64,000 nucleotides of DNA from Chelatococcus asaccharovorans (GTDB lineage Bacteria; Pseudomonadota; Alphaproteobacteria; Rhizobiales; Beijerinckiaceae): NCBI RefSeq assembly GCF_003201475.1, contig NZ_QJJK01000014.1, positions 97,020 to 161,019 on the forward strand, written 5' to 3'. The notes below the pieces were generated by a model. It ran no database searches, was not told the DNA's origin, and worked only from the letters and a program-made list of their open reading frames with translations. Positions 35,964-43,527 of the stretch are shown here, one piece after another (the stretch's first letter is position 1; each line of letters opens with the position of its first letter). The position numbers and the translations under genes are program-made.

Positions 35964-36614
35964 ATGGCCGGGGAGGGGAACGGCGGGAACGGCAAGGAGG
36001 GCAAGCGGCGGCGCGCCAGTGCCGATGCGCGGCGCAAGAAGATCCTCGAGGCGGCCTTGGGCGTGTTCCTGGCCGAGGGTTACGTTGCCACACGGATGGA
36101 TCAGGTCGCGGCACGCGCAGGGGTCGCCAAGGGCACCATCTATGTGCATTTCGCCGACAAGGAAGCCCTGTTCCGCAGCCTGATCCACGAGGAGATCGGG
36201 CCCATCATCGCGCGTGGCACGACGCTGGCCGCATCCTTCGAGGGCGACACGCGCGATCTGCTGCGGGCGCTTGCGAGGGTCATGCAGCGTGAAGTCCTTG
36301 GCACCCAGCGCGCCGACATCCTGCGGCTGGTCATCAGCGAGGCCCCGCGCTTCCCCTGGCTGGCCGCTTTCTATTGGCATGAAGTGGTGGAGCGCATCAT
36401 GGCTTTGATACGCGCGATTGCCGCGCGTGGGGTGGCGCGCGGCGAGATCTCCTCGACCGCTTTGCAGCGTTTCCCGCAGATCGTCGCGGCGCCGCTCCTG
36501 GTGTCGGTCATCTGGCAAGCGTTGTTCGAACCCTTCGAACCCCTTGATACCGAGGCCTTCCTCGACAATTACATCGACGTTCTCATGCGGGGGCTCGCAT
36601 GCGAGAGGGCTTGA
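35964..36614 (+). CDS. TetR-family transcriptional regulator
   Basis: A 216-residue regulator. Residues about 20-70 form the TetR helix-turn-helix: RRKKILEAALGVFLAEGYVATRMDQVAARAGVAKGTIYVHFADKEALF. The C-terminal domain resembles TetR_C_33-type (CerR/YbiH) domains found beside YbhGFSR exporters. It lies at the head of an operon with the membrane fusion protein, ABC ATPase and permease, and overlaps the next gene by 16 bases. The palindrome just upstream suggests that it represses its own operon and responds to an exported compound. Confidence 0.9.
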   Translation: MAGEGNGGNGKEGKRRRASADARRKKILEAALGVFLAEGYVATRMDQVAARAGVAKGTIYVHFADKEALFRSLIHEEIGPIIARGTTLAASFEGDTRDLLRALARVMQREVLGTQRADILRLVISEAPRFPWLAAFYWHEVVERIMALIRAIAARGVARGEISSTALQRFPQIVAAPLLVSVIWQALFEPFEPLDTEAFLDNYIDVLMRGLACERA

Positions 36615-37609
36615 CCGCGATTCTGTCCCTGCCGCGCAGGGGGCTTGCCGGCTGGGGCGTCGCGCTGGCGCTTGCTGCGCCGCTCGGCCTTGCAGCCTGC
36701 CAGCCGGGTGGCCCGCCAAGCTTTCAGGGCTATGTGGAGGCCGATCTCCTCTTCATCGGGCCGGACGAAGCGGGTCGGCTCGCCACGCTCTCCGTCGAGG
36801 AGGGCACGACCGTTGCCACGGATGCACCCCTGTTCGCCGTCGACGACCCACTGCAGGTGGCCGCGCGCGATCAGGCCAAGGCGTCGCTTCTCGAAGCGCA
36901 GGCGCGGCTGGAGCGTCGGATCGAGGCCCAGCAGCGACCGGAGGAGATTGCCATCCTGCGGGCGAGCGAGGCGCGTGTGAGGGCGGCGCTTCAGCTCGCG
37001 CAATCCGATCTCGATCGTCAGCAAAAATTGTTTGCTACCGGCAATGCAAGCCGGGCGGCGCTCGACAACGCGACGGCGTTGCGCGACCAGAACGCGGCGC
37101 AGCTTCTCGAGATCCAACGCCAGATCGAGGTCGCCGAGCTTGGCGCGCGCGATCAGGACATCGAGGCGGCGCGCCATGCTGTCGCTGCCGCCGAGGCTGC
37201 CCTCGCCAGCGCCCAGGAACGCCTGACGCGGCGGCAGGTCCATGCGCCGGCAGCGGGCAGCGTTCAGCAGGTCTATTACCGCCCGGGCGAGATGGTGCCG
37301 GCCGGCCGGCCCGTGGTCGCCCTTCTGCCGCCGCCCAATCTCAAGATCCGCTTCTTCGTGCCCGAAGCGATATTGCCGCGGCTCGATGTCGGGCAGACCG
37401 TTGCCGTGAGTTGCGATGGCTGCGCGGGGGATCTCACCGCGCAGGTTTCCTTCCTGTCGCGGCAGGCCGAATACACCCCGCCGGTGATCTATTCGCAGGA
37501 GGAACGCACGAAGCTCGTGTTCATGGTGGAGGCCAAGCCGGCGGAGCCGTCCCGGTTCCGCGTCGGCCAGCCGGTCACGGTAACCTTGCGCGACGGGGCC
37601 TCGCCATGA
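36599..37609 (+). CDS. HlyD-type periplasmic adaptor (YbhG-like), predicted lipoprotein
   Basis: A 336-residue membrane fusion protein. A signal sequence ends in a lipobox, LGLAAC, so the adaptor is probably a lipoprotein rather than anchored by a helix as in E. coli YbhG. Features follow in order: an N-terminal lipoyl half (GYVEADLLFIGPDEAGRLATLSVEEGTTV), a coiled-coil hairpin (residues about 85-200, rich in Glu, Gln, Arg and Ala), the second lipoyl half (RRQVHAPAAGSVQQVYYRPGEMV) and a beta-barrel. It links the ABC exporter to an outer-membrane channel not encoded here. Confidence 0.88.
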   Translation: MREGLTAILSLPRRGLAGWGVALALAAPLGLAACQPGGPPSFQGYVEADLLFIGPDEAGRLATLSVEEGTTVATDAPLFAVDDPLQVAARDQAKASLLEAQARLERRIEAQQRPEEIAILRASEARVRAALQLAQSDLDRQQKLFATGNASRAALDNATALRDQNAAQLLEIQRQIEVAELGARDQDIEAARHAVAAAEAALASAQERLTRRQVHAPAAGSVQQVYYRPGEMVPAGRPVVALLPPPNLKIRFFVPEAILPRLDVGQTVAVSCDGCAGDLTAQVSFLSRQAEYTPPVIYSQEERTKLVFMVEAKPAEPSRFRVGQPVTVTLRDGASP

Positions 37610-37677
37610 GCGATAGCGGAAGCCGGGCCGTGAGCGATAGCGGAAGCCGGGCCGTGAGCGATAGCGGAAGCCGCGCT
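37606..37677 (+). repeat. tandem repeat, 3 x 24 bp, inside the ABC ATPase gene
   Basis: Units ATG/GTG-AGCGATAGCGGAAGCC-GGGCC at 37606, 37630 and 37654; the first two differ only in the first base (ATG versus GTG) and the third has CGCGCT at its end. The unit length is a multiple of three, so copy-number change keeps the frame. Confidence 0.93.
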
Positions 37678-38658
37678 GTGAGCGACGTCGGCGGCGATGG
37701 CAGGGAGCGCGCCGGGGAGGGGGAGACCGGCAACGGCCGGGCCATTGCCATCGACGTGAATGGCCTCACGAAGCGGTTCGGCGAGCGCGTCGTCGTCCGG
37801 GATCTCTCCATGCGGGTCTATCGCGGGCAGATCTACGGCTTTCTCGGACCGAACGGCTCCGGCAAGACGACGACGATCCGCATGCTCTGCGGACTTCTGA
37901 CGCCAGACGCTGGGACCGGCACCTGCCTCGGCTACAACATCCTGACGGAGGCAGCCGAGATCAAGCGGCATGTCGGCTACATGACGCAGCGCTTCAGCCT
38001 CTATGAGGATCTGTCCGTTCGCGAGAACCTCGAATTCGTGGGGCGCCTCTACGGGCTCGCCAACCCCCGCCGCGCGGCGCAGGCGGCGCTCGTCAGGCTC
38101 GGTCTCGAAGGGCGCGGCCACCAGTTGGCCGGGACCCTGTCCGGTGGCTGGAAGCAGCGGCTCGCGCTTGGCGCCTGTATTCTGCCCGAGCCGCGGCTCC
38201 TCTTGCTCGATGAGCCGACCGCCGGCGTCGACCCCAAGGCGCGGCGCGATTTCTGGAGCCAGATTCATCAGCTCGCGAGCGAGGGTATGACGGTTCTCGT
38301 TTCCACGCATTACATGGATGAGGCCGAGCGTTGTCACGAGATCGCCTATATCGCTTACGGCGAATTGCTGACGCGCGGCCCGGTGAAGGATGTGATCCGC
38401 AACTCCGGCCTGGCCACGTGGACGGTGACAGGCGGCGACACCTGGCGGCTGGCGGAGGAGCTCAGCAGCCGCGAGGGCGTCGACATGGTGGCGCCCTTCG
38501 GAGCGAGCCTGCATGTCGCCGGCCGCGACAAGGCGAAGCTTGATGCGGCGATCGCGCCTTATCGTCGAGACCCCGCCCTCAGTTGGCAGGAGGACCAGCC
38601 GACCCTCGAGGATGTCTTCATCGACCTCATGAACCGGTCGAAGGACAATTTCCAATGA
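37606..38658 (+). CDS. ABC transporter ATPase (YbhF-like) with tandem N-terminal octapeptide
   Basis: A 350-residue ABC ATPase with intact motifs: Walker A GPNGSGKTTT, Q-loop YMTQRFSLYEDLSV, signature LSGGWKQRLALGACIL, Walker B LLLLDEPTAGVDPKARR and H-loop STHYMDEA. It opens with MSDSGSRA-VSDSGSRA-VSDSGSRA, three 24-bp DNA repeats, then a short Gly/Glu-rich linker. The ATG overlaps the adaptor stop as ATGA; each later repeat begins with GTG, so alternative starts are conceivable. It has one ATPase domain, unlike the double-domain E. coli YbhF. Confidence 0.9.
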   Translation: MSDSGSRAVSDSGSRAVSDSGSRAVSDVGGDGRERAGEGETGNGRAIAIDVNGLTKRFGERVVVRDLSMRVYRGQIYGFLGPNGSGKTTTIRMLCGLLTPDAGTGTCLGYNILTEAAEIKRHVGYMTQRFSLYEDLSVRENLEFVGRLYGLANPRRAAQAALVRLGLEGRGHQLAGTLSGGWKQRLALGACILPEPRLLLLDEPTAGVDPKARRDFWSQIHQLASEGMTVLVSTHYMDEAERCHEIAYIAYGELLTRGPVKDVIRNSGLATWTVTGGDTWRLAEELSSREGVDMVAPFGASLHVAGRDKAKLDAAIAPYRRDPALSWQEDQPTLEDVFIDLMNRSKDNFQ

Positions 38659-39830
38659 CCGAACCGCCCGTTCGTCCGGACGAGGGCGGGCGGCCCCGGC
38701 GCGGCGGCTTCTTCCGGCGCGTCTGGGCGATGCTGATCAAGGAAGGGCTGCAGCTCTCGCGGGATCGCATCACCTTCGCGACCATGATCTTCATCCCGCT
38801 GATGCAACTCGTCCTGTTCGGCTATGCCATCAACACGACGCCGCGCCATCTGCCGACCGCCATCCTGATCCAGGACGACAGCGATGCCACGCGGGCGATC
38901 CTCGCGGCCTTCAGCAACACCGCCTATTTCAAGATCATCAAGCAGGTCCGCAGCGAGAAGGACTTCGATTTCGCGATTGCCTCAGGCGAGGTGCAGTTCG
39001 GCATCGAATTTCCGGCTGATTTCGAGCGCGCGCTGCGGCGGGGCGACAAGCCGGCGCTTCTCGTCGCCGCCGATGCGACCGATCCCGTGGCGACGGGCAG
39101 CGCGATCGCGGCGCTCAACGGGATTGTCGCCAATGCCCTGGTCCATGAGCGCGGCCTGCCGCCGCGTGATGATGCGGAGAGCGGCCCCTTGTTCGAGATC
39201 CGCGCTCACGCCCGCTACAACCCGGCAGCAGTATCCCAGCTCAATATCGTGCCGGGCCTTCTCGGCATCATCCTGACGATGACCATGCTCATCTTCACGG
39301 CGCTTTCGGTGACGCGGGAGCGTGAGCGGGGCACGATGGAATCCCTTCTCGCCATGCCCATCCGCCCGGTCGAGATCATGCTCGGCAAGATCCTGCCCTA
39401 TGTGCTCATCGGCTTCATCCAGGGGGCGATCATCATCGGCGCGGGGACGCTGTTGTTCGGGGTGCCGATCCTGGGCAGCCTGCCGTTGCTGGCGGCGCTG
39501 ACGACGCTGTTCATCGCGACCAATCTCGCCATCGGCTATACCTTCTCCACCGTCGCGCAGAACCAGCTGCAGGCCATCCAGATGGCTTTCATGTTCTTTC
39601 TCCCCAACATTCTGCTGTCGGGCTTCGCCTTCCCCTTCGCCGGCATGCCGCGCTGGGCGCAATGGATCGGCGAGGCACTGCCGCTCACCCATTTCCTCAG
39701 GATCACGCGCGGCATCATGTTGAAGGGCAGCGATCTCGCCACCTTGCAGGGGGATGCGCTGGCGCTTGCCGTCGCCATGTTCGTGGCGATGGGCGTGGCC
39801 GTCGCGCGTTTTCGCCAGACGCTGGATTGA
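38655..39830 (+). CDS. ABC-2 type permease (YbhS/YbhR-like)
   Basis: A 391-residue permease of the ABC2_membrane_3 family. One N-terminal helix (TFATMIFIPLMQLVLFGYAI) is followed by a periplasmic domain and five C-terminal helices, with the conserved LSVTRERERGTMESLLAMPIRPVEIMLGKILPY motif (R-E-x-E-x-G-T-x-E) at the cytoplasmic face. It overlaps the ATPase gene by 4 bases. With only one permease gene the exporter may be a homodimer, whereas E. coli has YbhS plus YbhR. No outer-membrane partner is nearby. Confidence 0.92.
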   Translation: MTEPPVRPDEGGRPRRGGFFRRVWAMLIKEGLQLSRDRITFATMIFIPLMQLVLFGYAINTTPRHLPTAILIQDDSDATRAILAAFSNTAYFKIIKQVRSEKDFDFAIASGEVQFGIEFPADFERALRRGDKPALLVAADATDPVATGSAIAALNGIVANALVHERGLPPRDDAESGPLFEIRAHARYNPAAVSQLNIVPGLLGIILTMTMLIFTALSVTRERERGTMESLLAMPIRPVEIMLGKILPYVLIGFIQGAIIIGAGTLLFGVPILGSLPLLAALTTLFIATNLAIGYTFSTVAQNQLQAIQMAFMFFLPNILLSGFAFPFAGMPRWAQWIGEALPLTHFLRITRGIMLKGSDLATLQGDALALAVAMFVAMGVAVARFRQTLD

Positions 39831-39941
39831 GTGAGGGAGCGGCGTCGCCGCTGTCATGCAGCCGTCATAGAACTCCAGTCGATTGCGTTCGTCCGCACGC
39901 GGCAGCCATGCCGCTCACATGCCATTGCCCTGGGGAACGCC

Positions 39942-42152
39942 ATGCGTCGCATCACATCCACATCCGCCTTCGCCGCGCTGCTCTTGGCCAGCACCAGCCT
40001 GACCGCTGCCGCAGAGCCCGTTTTCAACCGGATCGCGAGCTTCCCGGTCGTCGCCAACCTGCCCGGTGATCGGGATGCTGCCAAGCCAACGGTGGCCGAG
40101 ATCGTCACGGTCTCCGAAGACGGCAATCTCCTCGTTTATACGGACTCGCCGCAGGAAGGCGTCGGCTTCATCGACATCACGGATGCCTCGGCGCCGAAGC
40201 CGGCGGGCTTCGTTCCGCTCAAGGGTGAGCCGACCTCCGTCACCATCGTCGGCGGAAAGGCCCTCATTGCCGTCGTCACCTCCAAGGACAAGGCCAATCC
40301 GGCGGGTGAACTCGTCGTCCTGGATCTCGCCCGGAAGGCGATCGACAAGGTCTGCGACCTCGGCGGTCAGCCGGACTCGGTCGCGGCGAGCCGGGACAAG
40401 AAATTCCTCGCCGTAGTCATCGAGAACGAACGCGACGAGGACAAGGACAAGGGCAAGATCCCGCAGCTCCCGGGCGGCAATCTCACGGTTTTGCCGCTTG
40501 CCGCCGATGGCGTCGATTGCGCCGGCAAGAAGGTGGTCGACCTGACCGGCCTCAGCGCGATCGCGCCGGAAGATCCCGAGCCCGAATTCGTGGACATCAA
40601 CGGCCGCAACGAGGCGATCGTCTCGCTGCAGGAGAATAACCACCTCGCCATCGTCGATCTCGCCTCGGGCAAGGTCGTGAAGCACTTCCCCGCCGGCGTC
40701 GTGACGCTCGACAAGGTCGATGCCAAGCGCGACGGTGTCATCGCCCTCAACGGGCGGATCGAGGGCGTGAAGCGCGAACCGGACACGGTCCAATGGATCG
40801 ATGACGAGCGTTTCCTGACGGCCAACGAAGGCGACTATCAGGGCGGCTCGCGCGGCTTCACGATCTTCAACCGCGATGGCCGCGTCGAATATGACAGCGG
40901 CAATCTCCTAGAGCACCTTGCCGTGCGCCTCGGCCATTTCCCGGAAAAGCGCGCCAGCGCCAAGGGCGTCGAGCCGGAAGGCGGCGAGGTCGCGACCTTC
41001 GGTGACGACAAGCTGATCTTCATCGCCTCGGAGCGCGGCTCGGTCGTCTTCGTGTTCCGCGACAAGGGGCCGGGCCAGGCGCCGGAGTATCTGCAGACCC
41101 TGCCGTCGGGCGTCGCCCCGGAAGGGGTCCTCGCGATCCCCGGCCGCGACCTCCTCGTCACGGCCAACGAGGCCGACAATGTCAAGGACGGCGGGCCGCG
41201 CAGCCATGTCGTTCTCTACAAGCGCGCTGAAGGCACGCCGAACTACCCGACGATCGTCTCTGTGGACGGAGCCGACGGCCTGCCCTTGCCCTGGGGAGCG
41301 CTCTCCGGCCTGACGACCGATGGGAAGACGCCGGGCCGGCTCTTCACGGTCACCGACAGCTTTTACGGCAACACGCGCATACTGGAGATCGACGCCTCGG
41401 CCAAGCCGGCGCGCATCATCAAGGCGACACCCGTGACGCGCGATGGGAAGGCGGCGAGCTATGACGGCGAAGGCATCGCCTTCCGCCGCAACGGCGGCTT
41501 CTGGATCGTGTCCGAAGGCAACCCCGAGAAGAAAGACAATCCCACCGCCAACCAACTCGTGAGCATTGCGCCAGATGGCAGTGTGGAGGAGGAGATCGCG
41601 CTGCCCGACGCCCTGGCCAAACACGCCACGCGCTTTGGCTTCGAGGGGGTGACGGTGACCGGCGAGGGCGCCGACGAGACGGTCTGGATCGCGGTGCAGC
41701 GCGAATGGAAGGACGATCCCAAGGGCAAGGCGAAGATCCTGTCCTACAAGCCTGCCACGAAGACCTGGGGGGTTCTGCACTACCCGCTCGAGAGCATCGC
41801 CAACGGTTGGGTGGGACTGTCCGAGATCACGGCTGTCGGTGATGGCACGTTTGTGGTCGTGGAGCGCGACAACCAGCTCGGTGACAAGGCTCTGAAGGCG
41901 CTACGGTCGTTTTCGGTGAAAGGGCTGACGCCCGCAGCGCCCGGCGCTGAAGCGATCCCCACGGTGACCAAGAGCCTTGTGCGCGATCTGGCCCCCGATC
42001 TCGCCGCGCCGAAGGGCTATGTGCTCGACAAGGTGGAGAGCTTCGTCATCGATGCGGCCGGCAATGCCTTCATCGTGACCGACAATGACGGTGTCGATGG
42101 CTCTTCGGGAGAAACGCAGTTCATTCCTCTCGGCAAACTCGCGATCCGCTGA
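39942..42152 (+). CDS. secreted esterase-like phytase-domain protein
   Basis: A 736-residue exported protein with a signal peptide (MRRITSTSAFAALLLASTSL, cleavage after AAA). Residues about 30-430 look like a beta-propeller (LVYTDSPQEGVGFIDITDASAPKPAG, LVVLDLARKAIDKVCDLGGQPDSVA, FLTANEGDYQGGSRGF). Residues about 430-730 match the 'esterase-like activity of phytase' domain (GALSGLTTDGKTPGRLFTVTDSFYGNTRILEID, GEGIAFRRNGGFWIVSEGNP, FEGVTVTG, VGLSEITAVGDGTFVVVERDN). It probably acts on phosphate esters in the periplasm, but the substrate is unknown. The start at 39942 is set by the signal peptide. Confidence 0.85.
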   Translation: MRRITSTSAFAALLLASTSLTAAAEPVFNRIASFPVVANLPGDRDAAKPTVAEIVTVSEDGNLLVYTDSPQEGVGFIDITDASAPKPAGFVPLKGEPTSVTIVGGKALIAVVTSKDKANPAGELVVLDLARKAIDKVCDLGGQPDSVAASRDKKFLAVVIENERDEDKDKGKIPQLPGGNLTVLPLAADGVDCAGKKVVDLTGLSAIAPEDPEPEFVDINGRNEAIVSLQENNHLAIVDLASGKVVKHFPAGVVTLDKVDAKRDGVIALNGRIEGVKREPDTVQWIDDERFLTANEGDYQGGSRGFTIFNRDGRVEYDSGNLLEHLAVRLGHFPEKRASAKGVEPEGGEVATFGDDKLIFIASERGSVVFVFRDKGPGQAPEYLQTLPSGVAPEGVLAIPGRDLLVTANEADNVKDGGPRSHVVLYKRAEGTPNYPTIVSVDGADGLPLPWGALSGLTTDGKTPGRLFTVTDSFYGNTRILEIDASAKPARIIKATPVTRDGKAASYDGEGIAFRRNGGFWIVSEGNPEKKDNPTANQLVSIAPDGSVEEEIALPDALAKHATRFGFEGVTVTGEGADETVWIAVQREWKDDPKGKAKILSYKPATKTWGVLHYPLESIANGWVGLSEITAVGDGTFVVVERDNQLGDKALKALRSFSVKGLTPAAPGAEAIPTVTKSLVRDLAPDLAAPKGYVLDKVESFVIDAAGNAFIVTDNDGVDGSSGETQFIPLGKLAIR

Positions 42153-42465
42153 CCGCGCCACGGGCAAAGGAGCGCGGCCGAGGTCGCGCTCCCCCATAGG
42201 CACCCCTGTAGGCAATCCAGAGAGAGTGACTGAGAGAGAGGGAGGGCGGACAGTTCACAAGGCCACGGCGGTTTGTCAGCACTGTCGCGCGACTGCTGCT
42301 AAGATACTGATATAAAAACAAAAAACTTGATCGCTGCTGCACCTGTGCCCATACTATAGGCGCTGGGCCAGCTTGCCTGAAACAGCGGCAGGCGGTCCTT
42401 TAGGCAGTTTGGCGCCGGAGGGTGTCAACCCGATCCGGCACCGGGTCAGGAGTGGATTGACGCGC
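42153..42465. other. intergenic region before usg, no gene seen
   Basis: GGAGCGCG/CGCGCTCC (42170-42193) forms an 8-bp stem after the phytase-like gene without a T-run. The segment 42297-42332 (AAGATACTGATATAAAAAC and a run of A) is AT-rich and may include a promoter for usg. No coding sequence is supported. Confidence 0.5.
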
Positions 42466-42750
42466 ATGCCCGCCAGGAATTCTTCGACAAGTGACTTCGC
42501 GCTTCAACTGGCCGGCTACGGCCTGACGACGGCGACCATCCTCTACCGCATGCCGGATCATCGGCATCTGCTGCAGACCTTCATCTGGCAGCACTATGAT
42601 CTCGCCCCTCATTTCCCCGAGCTGCGACATTTTCTCGCCTTCTGGCAACGCAAGCTCGAGGGGCCGCTGCATTCGGTGACCGTGGCGCATGCGTGCCTGC
42701 TAAAGCCTGCCGAGATCAGGACGATCGATGACGCGTTCACATTCCACTAG
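42466..42750 (+). CDS. usg: Usg family protein
   Basis: A 94-residue protein almost fully covered by the Usg family: DFALQLAGYGLTTATILYRMPDHRHLLQTFIWQHYDLAPHFPELRHFLAFWQRKLEGPLHSVTVAHACL. Usg genes were first noted beside trpF in alphaproteobacteria, but the function is unknown. Here no trp gene is adjacent. The start at 42466 gives the usual length. Its stop TAG lies in CACTAGCG, followed directly by a GCAAGTCCG/CGGACTTGC hairpin (42752-42776) that may terminate it. Confidence 0.9.
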   Translation: MPARNSSTSDFALQLAGYGLTTATILYRMPDHRHLLQTFIWQHYDLAPHFPELRHFLAFWQRKLEGPLHSVTVAHACLLKPAEIRTIDDAFTFH

Positions 42751-42751
42751 C

Positions 42752-42776
42752 GCAAGTCCGGCTTTTGCGGACTTGC
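42752..42776 (+). repeat. hairpin after usg, shared with 28511-28537
   Basis: GCAAGTCCG (42752-42760) and CGGACTTGC (42768-42776) form a 9-bp stem with a 7-base loop that includes TTTT. The same stem occurs at 28511-28537, so this is a dispersed hairpin rather than a gene-specific terminator. Confidence 0.7.
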
Positions 42777-42824
42777 TTCGTTCAAAAGTGAACGAGCAAA
42801 TCCGGCTTAGGGATCTGGGATAGG

Positions 42825-42876
42825 GATGCGACTTGGGAGACGGATGCGACTTGGCAGACGGATGCGACTTGGCCAA
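42825..42876 (+). repeat. tandem repeat, about 3 x 18 bp
   Basis: Units GATGCGACTTGGGAGACG, GATGCGACTTGGCAGACG and a partial GATGCGACTTGGCCAA at 42825, 42843 and 42861. The array is intergenic, between usg and the exoD-like gene. Confidence 0.9.
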
Positions 42877-42930
42877 ATGCTCTGCGTAGGCTAGGAAGTC
42901 TCCCGCGCTCCCATTGGTGGCCCTTTCTCA

Positions 42931-43527
42931 GTGTCTTCATCGACCAGCACATCAGCCGTATTGCTTGAACTGGCGGCACGCCCCGACGAGCGCCTCACGA
43001 TCGGCGAATTGTTGGCGGCTCTGCGCCAGCAGGCGTTCGCGGCGCTGATCCTCGTGCTCGGGCTGCCCAATTGCCTGCCGATGCCGCCGCCGATCCCGCT
43101 CCTGTTCGGCTTTCTGCTGTTGTTCGTGGCCATGCAGATGGTCGTCGGCCGCAGCACGCCCTGGCTGCCCAAGCGGGTTCTCGGTCGCTCCATGGCACGT
43201 GCCGATTTCGCACGTGCCGTCGGCCGGGCCTTGCCCACCATCCGCAAGCTGGAGCATTGGTCGCGGCCGCGGCTCACCTTCTTCGGTACACCGCTCGGTA
43301 TCCGTATCGTCGGCGCTGTCGTGCTCGTCATATCCCTGGCGCTTCTGGTGGCCGCGCCGATCATCGGCCAGATCCCGCTCGGATTGGCCGCCTGCCTGGT
43401 CGGGCTCGGTCTCGTGGAGCGCGACGGTCTTCTGGTGATCGGCGGCACCGCCGTGGGCGCCATCGGCCTCAGCCTCAGCCTCGGCTTCGTTGTCGCCATC
43501 ATCAGTGGTGTTACGGCGCTGATTTAG
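42931..43527 (+). CDS. ExoD-family membrane protein
   Basis: A 198-residue membrane protein of the ExoD family. The conserved first half ERLTIGELLAALRQQAFAALILVLGLPNCLPMPPPIPLLFGFLLLFVAMQMVVGRSTPWLPKRVL and the later helices (GIRIVGAVVLVISLALLVAAPIIG, LVIGGTAVGAIGLSLSLGFVVAIISG) match. In rhizobia exoD mutants are affected in exopolysaccharide amount and alkaline sensitivity; the biochemical role is unknown. The start GTG at 42931 has no strong ribosome-binding site, so it is tentative. It converges with the GGDEF-EAL gene with a 17-bp overlap of stop regions. Confidence 0.87.
   Translation: MSSSTSTSAVLLELAARPDERLTIGELLAALRQQAFAALILVLGLPNCLPMPPPIPLLFGFLLLFVAMQMVVGRSTPWLPKRVLGRSMARADFARAVGRALPTIRKLEHWSRPRLTFFGTPLGIRIVGAVVLVISLALLVAAPIIGQIPLGLAACLVGLGLVERDGLLVIGGTAVGAIGLSLSLGFVVAIISGVTALI

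Noticed and set aside
36418..37605. Upstream extension of the YbhF-like ATPase frame through the adaptor gene
   Set aside because: The adaptor gene occupies this region in another frame with clear family features. The ATPase start at 37606 overlaps its stop as ATGA.
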